64,000 nt of DNA from Chloroflexota bacterium (GCA_021323855.1 JAJPKE010000037.1:1-64000); one strand, 5' to 3'. Counted from the first letter of the stretch, positions 15,547 through 25,211 are shown. Translations and numbers: made by a program. Notes: a model not told the origin generated them from the letters alone.

Positions 15547-18264
15547 ATGGCTGGGCTGCAAGGGAAAGTCTTTAGCGGCTATCAGCTTGCTGAACAAGTG
15601 AACGGCGGGGGTATCGCTGAGGTCTATCGTGCGCGTCCGGCGCAGCCGGGCGGGCGTGAGGCCATTGTCAAAGTGATCTATCCCGAATTCGCTCAGCAAA
15701 AGGGATTCTTGCCGCATTTCCGCGAAATCGTCAAGCTCTCGAAACGTCTCGCCAGCCATCCGCATATTCTGCCACTCCTGGCGAGCGGCGAGGAGAATGG
15801 CTATCTCTATCTCATCACCCCATATGTCGCCGCCGGCACACTGAAGGACTGGATCGCCAGCGGTAGACGGCTGAGCGCCTCCGACACCGGCCCATTCTTC
15901 CATCAACTCTGTGATGCGCTGGGGTATGCGCACAGCCTGGGCATCATCCACGGCAACATCAAGCCAAGCAACATTTTCCTCTTCGAGGGACGGCATGTGC
16001 TGCTGGGCGACTTTGGCATGCTGTGGGATATCGGCATGCTGCGCGAGTTTGCCCAGATGGACGCCTCCCACTCGGCAGAGGCCGTCGAATATCTGGCGCC
16101 GGAGGTTGCCCACAGCAGCGCCACCCAACTCAGCGACATCTATAGCGTTGGCGCGGTACTCTTCGCTGCCATCACTGGCCAACCGCCCTTTCGCAGTTCC
16201 ACGCTTGGCGAAGCGCTGGCCGCGCACGAACGCAAGCCCGCGCCACATCTGCAACAGATCAACGCCTCGCTCGCGCCTGCAATGCTGGCGCTCGATAGCG
16301 TCACACAGCGCGCGCTGGCCAAGCGCCCGGAAGATCGTTTCCCAGCGGCGGCGGCGCTCTCACAGGCAATTGAAGTGGTTCTGAAGCAAGCGCAAGCGCA
16401 AGCGGCAGCGGCAGTAGCGCAGACCCCACAGATGTCGCAAGCATTGCAGGCGCAGCAGATAGCAGCAGCATGGATGCAGAATGGCGCTGGCGCAGCGGCT
16501 GTCCCTGGTGTCTTTGGCGCAGTGCCGCCGTCACTGCCCGGCATGGCTGGTATGGCAGGGGTAGCGGGCGGGATGGCGGGAATGGCGGGATTCCCTGCCG
16601 CCGCAGCCACAGCAGGCGCGGGTGCCGTTTTGCAGACGCTCAATCCCCCGTTCCCGCCACTGCCGCCTTCGGCAACGGTTGACGAGACGATGGAGCATGG
16701 GCGTGTCAATCTCAACCAGCCGGTTGAGGCGCCGACAGCCCGCGTGCCCGCACCGCAGCCGCCCGCGAAAAACGCTCCCGATCTTCAGCAGACGATGCGC
16801 GTGCCTGCGCCGGAGCCGCCACCAGCCCCAACCATGCGGATTCCTGCGCCACAGGTCGCGGTGGGCCGCGAGAATGGGACTGCCTGGAACAACGCCAACG
16901 CTGGGGCGATGCCAGCAGCCAACCCGGCCTCGTTTCCTGGCTATCAACAGCAGCAACACGGTGGTCCGGGCAATAGCGGCGATCTCCATCCGCAGAGCAT
17001 GCCTGCTGTGCGCGGTATGGGCAACATGGGCGCTGTCTCGCCATCCGTGCCCGGCGCAGGGTACGCCCCATCTGGTGATGGAATCAACTGGTCTACCGAG
17101 GACGATGACGGCGCGGCCTGGGATGACCTCAACTCGCGGCGGTATGCCAGCGTGCGGCCAGATGATTCACAGCGCCTCGGCGGCGGCTATGGCTCACGTG
17201 GCACAGAGGAACCCTGGCCGGAATATACCAGCGAAAGCGCCGCTTATCCTGCCGTTGATGAGACGGGGCGCTATCAAGCTCCGGCGCGTGATGACTGGCG
17301 TGAGGAGTACACCGGCGAGTTTACAGGAGAATATACCGGCGAATTTACCGGAGAATTTACAGGAGAATACACCGGACACTATACCGGCGAGTTCACCGGC
17401 GAGTATACCGGCAGGGGCTATGCTGTCGGTGATGACTCACGTGAACTGGAGAGCTGGACCTCGCAAGAGCGCACGCCGAACGAACGCGCCGATGGACGCG
17501 ACTTCTCGCCGACGGAGCTTGGTTTGCCGCGCCTCACCAGCCCCGCGCTGAGCGCTGAGCTACCGCCCGCCTGGCAAGATATCGTCGGTGGAACACTGCC
17601 GCCGGATGCGAGAGGTCAGCAGGGCTGGGGCGGCACATTGGACTATAAGGAAGCGATGCCGCACAATGCACCAGTGTTGCGTATGCCGCAGCCGCCTGAT
17701 CGTTTTGCTGGCGCTGGCGTTGCGCCGTTTGCAGAGCCACTGGCAGAACCGCAGGTTGCCGTCGCCAATAAGGCTGCGGTGAAGCGAAAGGGCAAGTGGA
17801 TTCGCCGCCTCGTACCGATCATTCTCGTGCTGGTGCTGCTGGATTTAGGCATCATCGCCGTTGCGCGCCCAGACCTCTGCCCATCGAATAGTTGCCAGGC
17901 GATCAGCACAAAGGCGCACCAGCTCTTGCCGTTCCTCAAAGGCGCAAATGCGCCGGCTGCGCCGGTGCTCAGCAGCGACCCTGCCGCCATTACGCTGACG
18001 GTGGCGGAGAGTAAGTCCGCCACGACCACCTTAAAGCTGACCAACGCCGGCCCCGGCACGGCCACCTGGAAAGCGGAGTCTGGTTTCCCCTGGTTTACGC
18101 TGGATACCGCCAGCGGCACCCTCAAAGCGAATGCGAGCATCACCCTTACGCTGACGGCGACGCCCACCAACATGCACCCCGGCCCCTATACCGCCGCCAT
18201 CACCGTCACCAGTGGCGGCCAGGTCCTCACCATTCCCGTCACCATCACGGTGACCGCCAGTTGA
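15547..18264 (+). CDS. Membrane kinase-fold protein with HGN in place of HRD and C-terminal BACON-like domain (probable pseudokinase)
   Basis: The start at ATG 15547 has GAGGAGG at 15536-15542. Residues about 10-275 form a Ser/Thr kinase fold: a glycine-rich loop (NGGGIAEVYRA), Lys42, intact Asp155-Phe-Gly and YLAPEV. The catalytic loop reads H135-G-N137-I-K-P-S-N, so the proton-accepting Asp is Asn. Then come about 470 residues of low-complexity Gly/Met/Ala/Pro linker, including roughly nine T-G-E-[FY] tetrapeptide repeats at about 588-621, one transmembrane segment (about 752-773), and an extracytoplasmic beta domain (about 811-905) like BACON/immunoglobulin-like modules. It may sense cell-wall or surface ligands through the outer domain. 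Catalysis looks unlikely but is not excluded. Confidence 0.88.
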   Translation: MAGLQGKVFSGYQLAEQVNGGGIAEVYRARPAQPGGREAIVKVIYPEFAQQKGFLPHFREIVKLSKRLASHPHILPLLASGEENGYLYLITPYVAAGTLKDWIASGRRLSASDTGPFFHQLCDALGYAHSLGIIHGNIKPSNIFLFEGRHVLLGDFGMLWDIGMLREFAQMDASHSAEAVEYLAPEVAHSSATQLSDIYSVGAVLFAAITGQPPFRSSTLGEALAAHERKPAPHLQQINASLAPAMLALDSVTQRALAKRPEDRFPAAAALSQAIEVVLKQAQAQAAAAVAQTPQMSQALQAQQIAAAWMQNGAGAAAVPGVFGAVPPSLPGMAGMAGVAGGMAGMAGFPAAAATAGAGAVLQTLNPPFPPLPPSATVDETMEHGRVNLNQPVEAPTARVPAPQPPAKNAPDLQQTMRVPAPEPPPAPTMRIPAPQVAVGRENGTAWNNANAGAMPAANPASFPGYQQQQHGGPGNSGDLHPQSMPAVRGMGNMGAVSPSVPGAGYAPSGDGINWSTEDDDGAAWDDLNSRRYASVRPDDSQRLGGGYGSRGTEEPWPEYTSESAAYPAVDETGRYQAPARDDWREEYTGEFTGEYTGEFTGEFTGEYTGHYTGEFTGEYTGRGYAVGDDSRELESWTSQERTPNERADGRDFSPTELGLPRLTSPALSAELPPAWQDIVGGTLPPDARGQQGWGGTLDYKEAMPHNAPVLRMPQPPDRFAGAGVAPFAEPLAEPQVAVANKAAVKRKGKWIRRLVPIILVLVLLDLGIIAVARPDLCPSNSCQAISTKAHQLLPFLKGANAPAAPVLSSDPAAITLTVAESKSATTTLKLTNAGPGTATWKAESGFPWFTLDTASGTLKANASITLTLTATPTNMHPGPYTAAITVTSGGQVLTIPVTITVTAS

Positions 18265-18371
18265 TTGCGTTTGCGTTGATGCGCATGCTAGACTGATAGC
18301 TGATTGTCTTGCTATGCTGGTACATGACGTTGTGAGACAACCATACATCTGAAAACAGTCAGGAGCCTGGC

Positions 18372-18977
18372 ATGCGTTATGTCGTAACGGTCAATGACCG
18401 GCAGCACACCATCGAGTTGGAGGCCAATGGGCACGTCCGGCAGGTGACATTCGATGGACGTCCCCTCAGCGTGGATTGGCAATTGGTGGGCCGTAATCAA
18501 CCAGCTATCACGCTTGCCAGCGATGCCAGCGCGGATCACTATAGCCTGCTCGTTGGCGACCAGTCCTACGCGGCCTATGCACGCGCCGTGGATGATCTCG
18601 ACGGGGATGAGCAGGTGGGGCGCACGATTGAGGTGATGATCGAGGGGCATCCGTATGTGGTCAACGTGCAGGACGCGCGTTCGCAGGCGCTGGCGAGCCT
18701 GGCAGGTGGCACCCATGCGGCAGGCGAAGCGACGATACGCGCGCCGATGCCGGGCCTCGTCTCGCAGGTGCTTGTTGCTGAGGGAGATGAGGTGCAGCGC
18801 GGGCAGACCATCGCCATCCTCGAAGCAATGAAGATGGAGAACGATCTGACGACGCCGCGCGCCGGACGGGTGCGGGCAGTGCGTGTCGCCAAAGGGCAGA
18901 CCGTCGCCCAGAATGCCGTCCTGGCCATTGTCGGCGATGTCGAAGATGCGCCAGTCTCCGACGAGAGCGACGAGTAG
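18372..18977 (+). CDS. Biotin/lipoyl carrier domain protein (BCCP-like subunit of an acyl-CoA carboxylase)
   Basis: The 201-residue product starts at ATG 18372 behind AGGAG. The last 85 residues are a biotinyl domain: APMPGLVSQVLVAEGDEVQRGQ, the biotinylation motif EAMKMEN, and the returning AGRVRAVRVAKGQTV. The first 110 residues form a beta-rich domain (RYVVTVNDRQHTIELEANG; DVPLSVDW-like repeats) as in the carrier-containing part of propionyl/methylcrotonyl-CoA carboxylases. No carboxyltransferase or biotin carboxylase is next to it; accC and a second BCCP lie at 33-36 kb. It could serve a carboxyltransferase elsewhere or a decarboxylase pump. Confidence 0.9.
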   Translation: MRYVVTVNDRQHTIELEANGHVRQVTFDGRPLSVDWQLVGRNQPAITLASDASADHYSLLVGDQSYAAYARAVDDLDGDEQVGRTIEVMIEGHPYVVNVQDARSQALASLAGGTHAAGEATIRAPMPGLVSQVLVAEGDEVQRGQTIAILEAMKMENDLTTPRAGRVRAVRVAKGQTVAQNAVLAIVGDVEDAPVSDESDE

Positions 18978-19058
18978 TTGGATAGCCGCCACTCACGCGC
19001 GTTCAGAAGCAGAGCCGCAGACAGGAATGTCTGCGCCACCGGATGCCGGGAGATGCCG

Positions 19059-19733
19059 TTAGTGTTCCGTGCGCCCACCGGCGGGGTGCATCTGGCGCAG
19101 CAGTTCAACGACTGCGCTGAACTGGGCATCGCTCAACATCTGCGCCAGCGAACTCAGCACCGCCTCGCGTGAGTGCTGCACCTCAGCGGGCGGCAGGACC
19201 ACGCCTTTCGCGGTTGCCGCCGCCGCCCGGCAGACCTCTTCCAGGCTCAGGTGCAGCGCATCGGCTATCGCCACCAGCGTATCTATCGTCGGTGAGCGGC
19301 GGCGGTCGGCGCGCGTGGTGACGTAGCGACTGAGCGCCTCACGCGAGACGCCGGAGCGACGTTCCAGGTCGGAATAGGAGCGGCACGGTGACGCTGGATC
19401 GGCAAAGTATCCTTCAATGAGCTGGCCCAGCGCGTTGCCATAGGGCAGGCGCGGATACTCCGGCGACGTTGAGTACGTTGGCTCTTCGGCCACCTCTTCG
19501 TCAGCGGGCGTCGTAGCGGTTTCTTCCAGGTCGCGCGCGGTTGGCGTTGGCGGCGGCTGTTGCGCTTCAGGTTCGTGTCGCGCGCTGGCTGATGCAGATG
19601 AAGCTGCCTGCCGTGATGCCTTGCTTCCCTTGCGCTCTTCTTTGTGGCCGCGCTTCTCCGTGGCATCGCTCTCCTGTTGTTTGCGTCCCCGGTTCCCAGT
19701 TTCCGTATTTTTGTCGGTGTTCTTCTTTGGCAT
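19059..19733 (-). CDS. Helix-turn-helix (XRE-like) DNA-binding protein with long disordered N-terminus
   Basis: ATG 19733 is preferred over the upstream in-frame Met, because it begins MPKKNTDKN with GGGCAGGGG upstream. Residues 1-100 are charged and Ala/Gln/Pro-rich. The C-terminal half has a Cro/CI-type helix-turn-helix: YSDLERRSGVSREALSRYVTTRADRRRSPTIDTLVAIADALHLSLEEVCRAA, with the recognition helix around SREALSRYV. It is preceded by a short conserved NALGQLIEGYFADP. It is convergent with the biotinyl gene and divergent from the kinase-fold gene at 19981, which it might regulate (inference only). Confidence 0.85.
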   Translation of the reverse strand: MPKKNTDKNTETGNRGRKQQESDATEKRGHKEERKGSKASRQAASSASASARHEPEAQQPPPTPTARDLEETATTPADEEVAEEPTYSTSPEYPRLPYGNALGQLIEGYFADPASPCRSYSDLERRSGVSREALSRYVTTRADRRRSPTIDTLVAIADALHLSLEEVCRAAAATAKGVVLPPAEVQHSREAVLSSLAQMLSDAQFSAVVELLRQMHPAGGRTEH

Positions 19734-19980
19734 ACCTGATTCCCCTGCCCTCTCCTCCTCACCAAATCCTGCGCAACGTCGCACTGACGCATACCAGCGA
19801 TGTTTGCTCCTGGCCTGTGCTTCTGCCGGTGCTATCGCTTTTGCGCAGCATACCAGAAATTGACGCATTTGCCTATGCTTTGTTCCAACGTCACGGCATG
19901 CTACATGCGTAACACCACTGCGGCATCTCTTGGTGGCGTTGTTGCTTGCTCTCCTGGGTGTATGGTGAGGAACTGTTCTT

Positions 19981-20991
19981 ATGTCGCAATCGTCACAATC
20001 GTCACGACCATTGCTCGATCAGCGTTATGCGCTGACCCACGTGCTTCTGGAAGCGCCACATCAACGGCACTACGCGGCGCGCCATACAGAATTGGGCATT
20101 CCCGTTCGCATCATTGCTGTTCGCTCTCCGGCGGGTGGACGGATGGCCGACCCCGACCATTTTCGCGCCTGCGCCACCAGCGCCGCCCGCCTGCGCCATG
20201 TGGCGTTGCCGCTGCTACGCGACTTTTTCTGCGCTGAGTTCATCTACTATGCCGTCTTTGACTATTATGATGGCGTATCGCTTGCCGCCTACCTTGCCCG
20301 CCAGCCGCGTCGCTCACTCTGTGACGCGCTGGCGCATGCCCTCCATCTCTGCGATGCGCTCGATTATGTCGCGCGCCAGACGCCGGAACTCGTTCCACAT
20401 ATCACCGTCTCGCCAGACCGGTTGTTGCGCTATGGACCGACCGCTATCGGCCTGCTGGACCCAGGAGTGGCACACTGGCTGACGCCCTCGCTCTCGCCAG
20501 CGACGATGGCTGATGGCGCATACCTGGCGCCCGAAGTCATGGCGGGCGATGTCGTGGATGAGCGTTCGATACAGTATAGTATCGCCGCCGTATTTTATCA
20601 TGCGCTGATCGGGCGGGCGCTGCACGGCGAGGTGGCGCTCGCACATGACCTGGCGCCGCTGCCGTCGCTGGCGTTGCGCTCGGTGATTGGCAAGGCGCTC
20701 GACCCGCGCCCCGAGCGGCGGTTTGCCAGCATCGAACTGTTCGGCGCCGCGCTTGGCTGGGCCGCCCGCCAGATGATGCCCGTCTCCGTCGCGTCTGCTA
20801 CGCCGCAGCAGCGTCAGGTGAACACGAGTACTGCCGGGCATGTTCCTTTTCCTTCATTGGCAGCAACACCGTTCTCAGCGCCGTCATCATTGCCATCATT
20901 GCCATCGCTGCCAGCAGTCCGTTCACTACGGCAACCGCCCGGCCTCTCGCATCCGCTCCTGCCGCTGCGCGCGCTACGACGTAATGGCTGA
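19981..20991 (+). CDS. Strongly degenerate kinase-fold protein (pseudokinase)
   Basis: The 336-residue product keeps the order of kinase-fold landmarks but none of the catalytic ones. LLDQRYALTHVLLEAPHQRHYAARH sits where the glycine loop should be, FDYYDGVSLAAYL is like a hinge, HITVSPDRLL replaces HRDxKxxN, LLDPGVAH replaces DFG, and YLAPEVMAG is a good APE motif. RSVIGKALDPRPERRFASIE matches the usual end of bacterial kinase domains. The C-terminal 75 residues are Ser/Pro/Leu-rich, with a 9-base repeat giving LPSLPSLP. There is no transmembrane segment, so it is probably cytoplasmic. A scaffold or allosteric role is likely. Confidence 0.8.
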   Translation: MSQSSQSSRPLLDQRYALTHVLLEAPHQRHYAARHTELGIPVRIIAVRSPAGGRMADPDHFRACATSAARLRHVALPLLRDFFCAEFIYYAVFDYYDGVSLAAYLARQPRRSLCDALAHALHLCDALDYVARQTPELVPHITVSPDRLLRYGPTAIGLLDPGVAHWLTPSLSPATMADGAYLAPEVMAGDVVDERSIQYSIAAVFYHALIGRALHGEVALAHDLAPLPSLALRSVIGKALDPRPERRFASIELFGAALGWAARQMMPVSVASATPQQRQVNTSTAGHVPFPSLAATPFSAPSSLPSLPSLPAVRSLRQPPGLSHPLLPLRALRRNG

Positions 20992-21038
20992 TTGTTTGTA
21001 TACGAGCATACGGGCGCAGGTGAGATGGTACACTGGGA

Positions 21039-21083
21039 GAGACCTCACCCCCTGGCCCCCTCTCCCGCGAGGAGAGGGGGAAC
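21039..21083. repeat. Palindromic dispersed repeat (CCTCTCC-cgcga-GGAGAGG)
   Basis: This is a full copy of the element also at 3875, 25212 and elsewhere, between the pseudokinase gene and the murF-alr gene. A possible extended -10 (TGGTACACT, 21026-21034) lies just upstream, which would put the repeat in the murF-alr leader. Confidence 0.85.
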
Positions 21084-21162
21084 TGCGCGCCTCGCCGTAG
21101 TTGGAGGTGGCTGTTCCGCTATCAGTGGCAACCGGATTGGATTATAAGGGATTGTGTAGCAA

Positions 21163-23835
21163 ATGATTGCGCTGGACGACTTCATTGCGGCGACGAACGC
21201 AGAGTTGTTGGTGAGTGGTGGGCATGCCAGTTTCGAGGGATTCGCCCATGATTCACGGGCTGTCGCGCCTGGTGAGTGCTTCGTGGCAGTGCGAGGGATG
21301 CACGGCGATGGCCATGATTACGCACGCGATGCCACCGAGCATGGCGCTGGGGCGCTGGTGGTTGAGCGTTCCTGGTTGGAGCATCACCCAGAGAGCGCGG
21401 CTGATCTGCTCAATCATGCGCGACGCGCTGGAGTTGCGCTGCTCGCGGTCAGCGAGACACGCGAGGCGCTGCGCCTCTATGCGCGCTATATCCTTGCCGC
21501 CTGGAAGCCAACTGTTATCGCCGTCACCGGCAGCGCAGGCAAAACGACGACAAAAGAAGCGATTGCTGATGTGCTGGCGCTGGCTGCTCCGACGTTCCGC
21601 TCCTGGCGCAATTACAATGATTTGCTTGGCCTGCCGCTCTCGTTGGGGCGTCTGGACCCCGCACATCGTTTCGCCGTCCTCGAATTAGGCGCGGACCACC
21701 CAGGCGAAATTGCCGAACTCTGCGCGATCATCCGGCCAACCGTTGGCGTCGTCACGAATGTCAGCGCGGCGCACCTGCAATATTTCGGTAGCGTCGAACG
21801 CTTTGGCGAAGAATTGGCGCAACTGCCCGCTGCGCTTCCGGCCACTGGCCTGGCGCTGCTCAATGGTGACGATGCCGCCACGCGGGAGATGGTTCGCCAC
21901 ACACAGGCGACCGTACAATTCTTCGCTCCCCTCATGACGGGGAAGAAAGCGCCCGCACCTGATGCACGGTTGGCGCTGCGTTACCGGCTGTTGCCGCTCA
22001 GTTCTCAGAAGCCACAAGACCCACAGGGACGGCCATCGCTGGCGCTTATTCCCGCAGATCAGCCGGAGGCCGCGCCCATACTATTCCCGCATTTGCATGC
22101 CGATCATTGGGCGTATGCCGTGCTGGCGGCGCTGACCACCGGCGTCTATTTTGGCGTGCAGCCGGAGCGCGCGTTGCCTGTTCTGGCGCAGTTGCAGCCG
22201 TTGCCGGGGCGCATGCGCTGGCTCGCTGGCGTTGACGATCTGGTGTTGCTGGATGATTCGCATAATGCCATTCCTGCTAGCGCCGCCGCTGGCCTCTCTG
22301 CGCTCGATGCCATAGCCGGAGAGCGCCATGCCGCGCGTATTGCCGTGCTGGGCGACATGTTGCGGCTGGGGGAGAGTGCGGAGACCGAGCATCGCCTGCT
22401 GGGTACGCTGGCAACGCTCCATGCTGATTATCTGGTGACCTGTGGTGTTCGCGCGGAGTCCATTGCCGACGCTGCCCAGGCTGGCGGCGCGCCGCATCGT
22501 ATCGCGGTGACGCAGGTGGCGGGCGACGCCGCGCATGCGGTGCGGCAATTCGCTGACGAAGCCCGCGCAGAGGGACGCAACGCCGTCGTCTATATCAAAG
22601 GCTCAGAAGAGATGCGGATGGAGCAGGTGACGGCGCGGCTGCTGGCGCAGCCGGAACAGGTCGAGCATCTGCTGGACCGGCAGACGCAGGCATGGCAGCG
22701 GGTGGTGGTGATGCGGCCAGACCGCCCGACCTGGTTGGAAATTGACCTGAGCGCCATCGCCCGCAATACCCAACTGGTGCGCGAACTCGTTGGCCCTGAT
22801 GTGCGCATTCTCGTTAGCCTGAAGGCGGACGCCTATGGGCATGGGGCGTTGCGTGTGGCACGCACCGTGCTGCATAACGGGGCGTCGTGGCTGGGCGTGG
22901 CAACCGTCAGCGAGTCGGAGCCATTGCGGGCGGCGGGCATCACCGCGCCGATCCTCGTCTTTGGCTACACGGCTCCCTGGGAGGCGCGCGAGGCGATACG
23001 GCTCGATCTGCGCGCCACCGTCTATTCGCTGGAGGTTGCGCGGGCGCTTTCGCGTGCTGCCTGCGATCTGGGGCGCGAGGCGCGGGTTCACCTCAAAGTG
23101 GATACCGGCATGGCACGGCTGGGGCTGCGAGCCGAAGATGTCGAGGGTATCGTTACTTTTGCCGGGGCATTGCACGAGTTGCCGGGTCTGAGCGTTGAAG
23201 GCATCTTTACGCACTTTGCCACCGCCGACAGCGCCGACCAGACCTATGCGCGCCGGCAACTCGACCGCTTTCACCGAGTGTTGTCGGCGTTGGAGCAGCA
23301 GGGGTTGCGCCCGCCCATTGTTCACGCGGCCAATAGCGCGGCGCTGCTGGCGCTGCCGGAGTCGCGCTTCGATATGGTGCGTCCCGGCGTCGCCATCTAC
23401 GGGCTACCACCTTCAGACGAGGTGCGGCTGCCAGTGGGATTCCAGCCGGCGCTTTCCTTCAAGACACAGGTGGCGCAGGTGAAATGGATACCCGCCGGAG
23501 AAGGCATCAGCTACGGCGCGACCTATATCACCGCCGCGCCCACGCGCATCGCCGTGTTGCCGGTTGGGTATGCAGACGGCTTTCGCCGCGCGCCGTTCAA
23601 TTGGGGCGAGGTGCTGGTGCGCGGCCAGCGGGCGCCGATCCTGGGCCGCGTGGCGATGGATCAATGTATGATTGATGTAACAGCGATTCCCGATGCCAGC
23701 CAGGGCGATGAGGTGGTGCTGATCGGTCGCCAGGGCAACGACGAATTGACCGCAGAGGCAGTGGCGGCGCGGCTCGGCACGATTTCCTATGAAGTCGTGG
23801 CGGAATTGCTGGCGCGGGTGCCACGTATAAGCTAG
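21163..23835 (+). CDS. MurF-alanine racemase fusion (bifunctional cell-wall enzyme)
   Basis: One 890-residue frame carries two enzymes. Residues 1 to about 490 are MurF (UDP-MurNAc-tripeptide:D-Ala-D-Ala ligase): DSRAVAPGECFVAVRGMHGDGHDY, P-loop T122-GSAGKTTT, YNDLLGLPLSL, LGADHPGEI, and a late DDSHNAIPAS and LGDMLRLGE. Residues about 522-890 are alanine racemase: TWLEIDLSAIARN, PLP Lys554 in VSLKADAYGHG, HLKVDTGMARLG, FTHFATAD, VRPGVAIYGL, catalytic Tyr784 in GISYGATY, and PVGYADGF. The fusion couples D-Ala supply to its use. MurF/Alr fusions are known in Bacteroidetes and some other phyla. It appears monocistronic. Confidence 0.95.
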   Translation: MIALDDFIAATNAELLVSGGHASFEGFAHDSRAVAPGECFVAVRGMHGDGHDYARDATEHGAGALVVERSWLEHHPESAADLLNHARRAGVALLAVSETREALRLYARYILAAWKPTVIAVTGSAGKTTTKEAIADVLALAAPTFRSWRNYNDLLGLPLSLGRLDPAHRFAVLELGADHPGEIAELCAIIRPTVGVVTNVSAAHLQYFGSVERFGEELAQLPAALPATGLALLNGDDAATREMVRHTQATVQFFAPLMTGKKAPAPDARLALRYRLLPLSSQKPQDPQGRPSLALIPADQPEAAPILFPHLHADHWAYAVLAALTTGVYFGVQPERALPVLAQLQPLPGRMRWLAGVDDLVLLDDSHNAIPASAAAGLSALDAIAGERHAARIAVLGDMLRLGESAETEHRLLGTLATLHADYLVTCGVRAESIADAAQAGGAPHRIAVTQVAGDAAHAVRQFADEARAEGRNAVVYIKGSEEMRMEQVTARLLAQPEQVEHLLDRQTQAWQRVVVMRPDRPTWLEIDLSAIARNTQLVRELVGPDVRILVSLKADAYGHGALRVARTVLHNGASWLGVATVSESEPLRAAGITAPILVFGYTAPWEAREAIRLDLRATVYSLEVARALSRAACDLGREARVHLKVDTGMARLGLRAEDVEGIVTFAGALHELPGLSVEGIFTHFATADSADQTYARRQLDRFHRVLSALEQQGLRPPIVHAANSAALLALPESRFDMVRPGVAIYGLPPSDEVRLPVGFQPALSFKTQVAQVKWIPAGEGISYGATYITAAPTRIAVLPVGYADGFRRAPFNWGEVLVRGQRAPILGRVAMDQCMIDVTAIPDASQGDEVVLIGRQGNDELTAEAVAARLGTISYEVVAELLARVPRIS

Positions 23836-23958
23836 CGGACGATGAGGGGACCGTTGGCATCAGTGAGTGGCGCGCGGTGATTGCTGCCGCCAAATGAACC
23901 AGGTGTGGCGTGACGTGCGCAGGTGTAGCGCCGTATAGTATGTGAAGCTAGATGATGT

Positions 23959-25206
23959 ATGCGCTGGCAAGACTGGCAGGAGCGGAGCATTCCCGTGGAT
24001 GAGATGGAAAAAGCAGCCGAAAAGCCGGCAGGATGGTCAGCAGTTAAGGTGTGGCTGCGCCAGTGGAATCAGCCGCGCACGCAGCAACTCGCGCGGACGG
24101 GTCTGCTGGCGTTGCAGGTGTTGAGCTGGCAGGAACGTGGTCGCCGTATGTTGGGCACGTGGAACACGGCGATTCAGCGGCTGCGCCTGACCTACAAGCT
24201 CGCCTACTATATCATCCCCTCGCCGCTCGCGCGCACGCGAAACCAGCGCGCCATCACGCGGCCAGTTGCGCCGCGAGCACGCATCATCTGCAATCCGACC
24301 TCTGGTAGCGGGCGTGGTTCCAATGCCCTGCGCGATCTGGAGGAAACGGCGCTCTGGCTGACCGAACATGGGTTGCCAGCAGAGGTCTGCCAGACGGAGC
24401 ATGCAGGGCATGCCGCCGAATTGGCCCGCGAAGCCGTGCAGAAGGGCATGGACATGGTGGTGGCTGCTGGCGGCGACGGCACCGTCAGCGAAGTCATGCA
24501 GGCGCTCGTGGGGCATAGTACTACGCTGGGCGTGCTGCCGCTGGGCACGGTCAACGTCTGGGCGCGCGAAACCGGTATCCCGCTGCATCTGGATCAGGCG
24601 CGTGAGGTATTGGTGAACGGCGTGCGGCGGCGTATTGATGTCGGGCGAGCCAACGACCGCTACTTTTTGCTGATGGCGGGCATTGGCTTCGATGCTGAGG
24701 TGGCCCGGCGCGTACAGGATAGCGCGTTGACGCAGATGGGCCTGAAGATCGTGGACTATATCACCACCACCGGCTGGCTTGCCATCACGCATCAGCCGGC
24801 GCGCGTGACCATCCGCTACGACCAGGGCAAGCGGCGCAGCTTCAATGCGCTGATGATTATCATCGGCAACACGCGGCTCTACGGTGGCGCGATGACGTTC
24901 GCCAAGCATGCCATCGCTGATGACGGGTTGCTCGATGTCGTGACGATGGAGAACGGCAAGCTGATCTATCGCCTGGGTGTGCTGCTGCGTGGATTTTTCC
25001 GCCGCGCGAAACTGGGTCCGAAGGCGCGCACCACCCAATGCCGCACCGTGCGCATTGAATCTACGCCGCCGCTGCCGGTGCAGGTAGATGGCGATGTCAT
25101 CGGCAATCTTCCCATGACGTTCAGCGTCGTGCCTGGCGCGCTTTCGGTCATCGTGCCGCACGACACCCCCGAAGACATCTTCCAGCGCCCGTATGTTCGT
25201 GGCTAG
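23959..25206 (+). CDS. Diacylglycerol/sphingosine kinase-like lipid kinase (YegS/DagK family)
   Basis: The 415-residue product has the DAGK catalytic domain from about residue 110: ARIICNPTSGSGRG, the ATP-binding GGDGTVSEV, LGVLPLGTVNVWARE and AGIGFDAEVARRV, with the C-terminal lobe VQVDGDVIGNLPMTFSVVPGAL. It would phosphorylate diacylglycerol or a related lipid at the membrane. The first 110 residues are extra: two amphipathic, Trp- and Arg-rich helices (VKVWLRQWNQPRT, ALQVLSWQERGRR, AIQRLRLTYKLAYYII) that could bind membrane. The start could also be ATG 24007 (MEKAAEKP). It is followed directly by a palindromic repeat. Confidence 0.92.
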   Translation: MRWQDWQERSIPVDEMEKAAEKPAGWSAVKVWLRQWNQPRTQQLARTGLLALQVLSWQERGRRMLGTWNTAIQRLRLTYKLAYYIIPSPLARTRNQRAITRPVAPRARIICNPTSGSGRGSNALRDLEETALWLTEHGLPAEVCQTEHAGHAAELAREAVQKGMDMVVAAGGDGTVSEVMQALVGHSTTLGVLPLGTVNVWARETGIPLHLDQAREVLVNGVRRRIDVGRANDRYFLLMAGIGFDAEVARRVQDSALTQMGLKIVDYITTTGWLAITHQPARVTIRYDQGKRRSFNALMIIIGNTRLYGGAMTFAKHAIADDGLLDVVTMENGKLIYRLGVLLRGFFRRAKLGPKARTTQCRTVRIESTPPLPVQVDGDVIGNLPMTFSVVPGALSVIVPHDTPEDIFQRPYVRG

Positions 25207-25211
25207 CGCGT

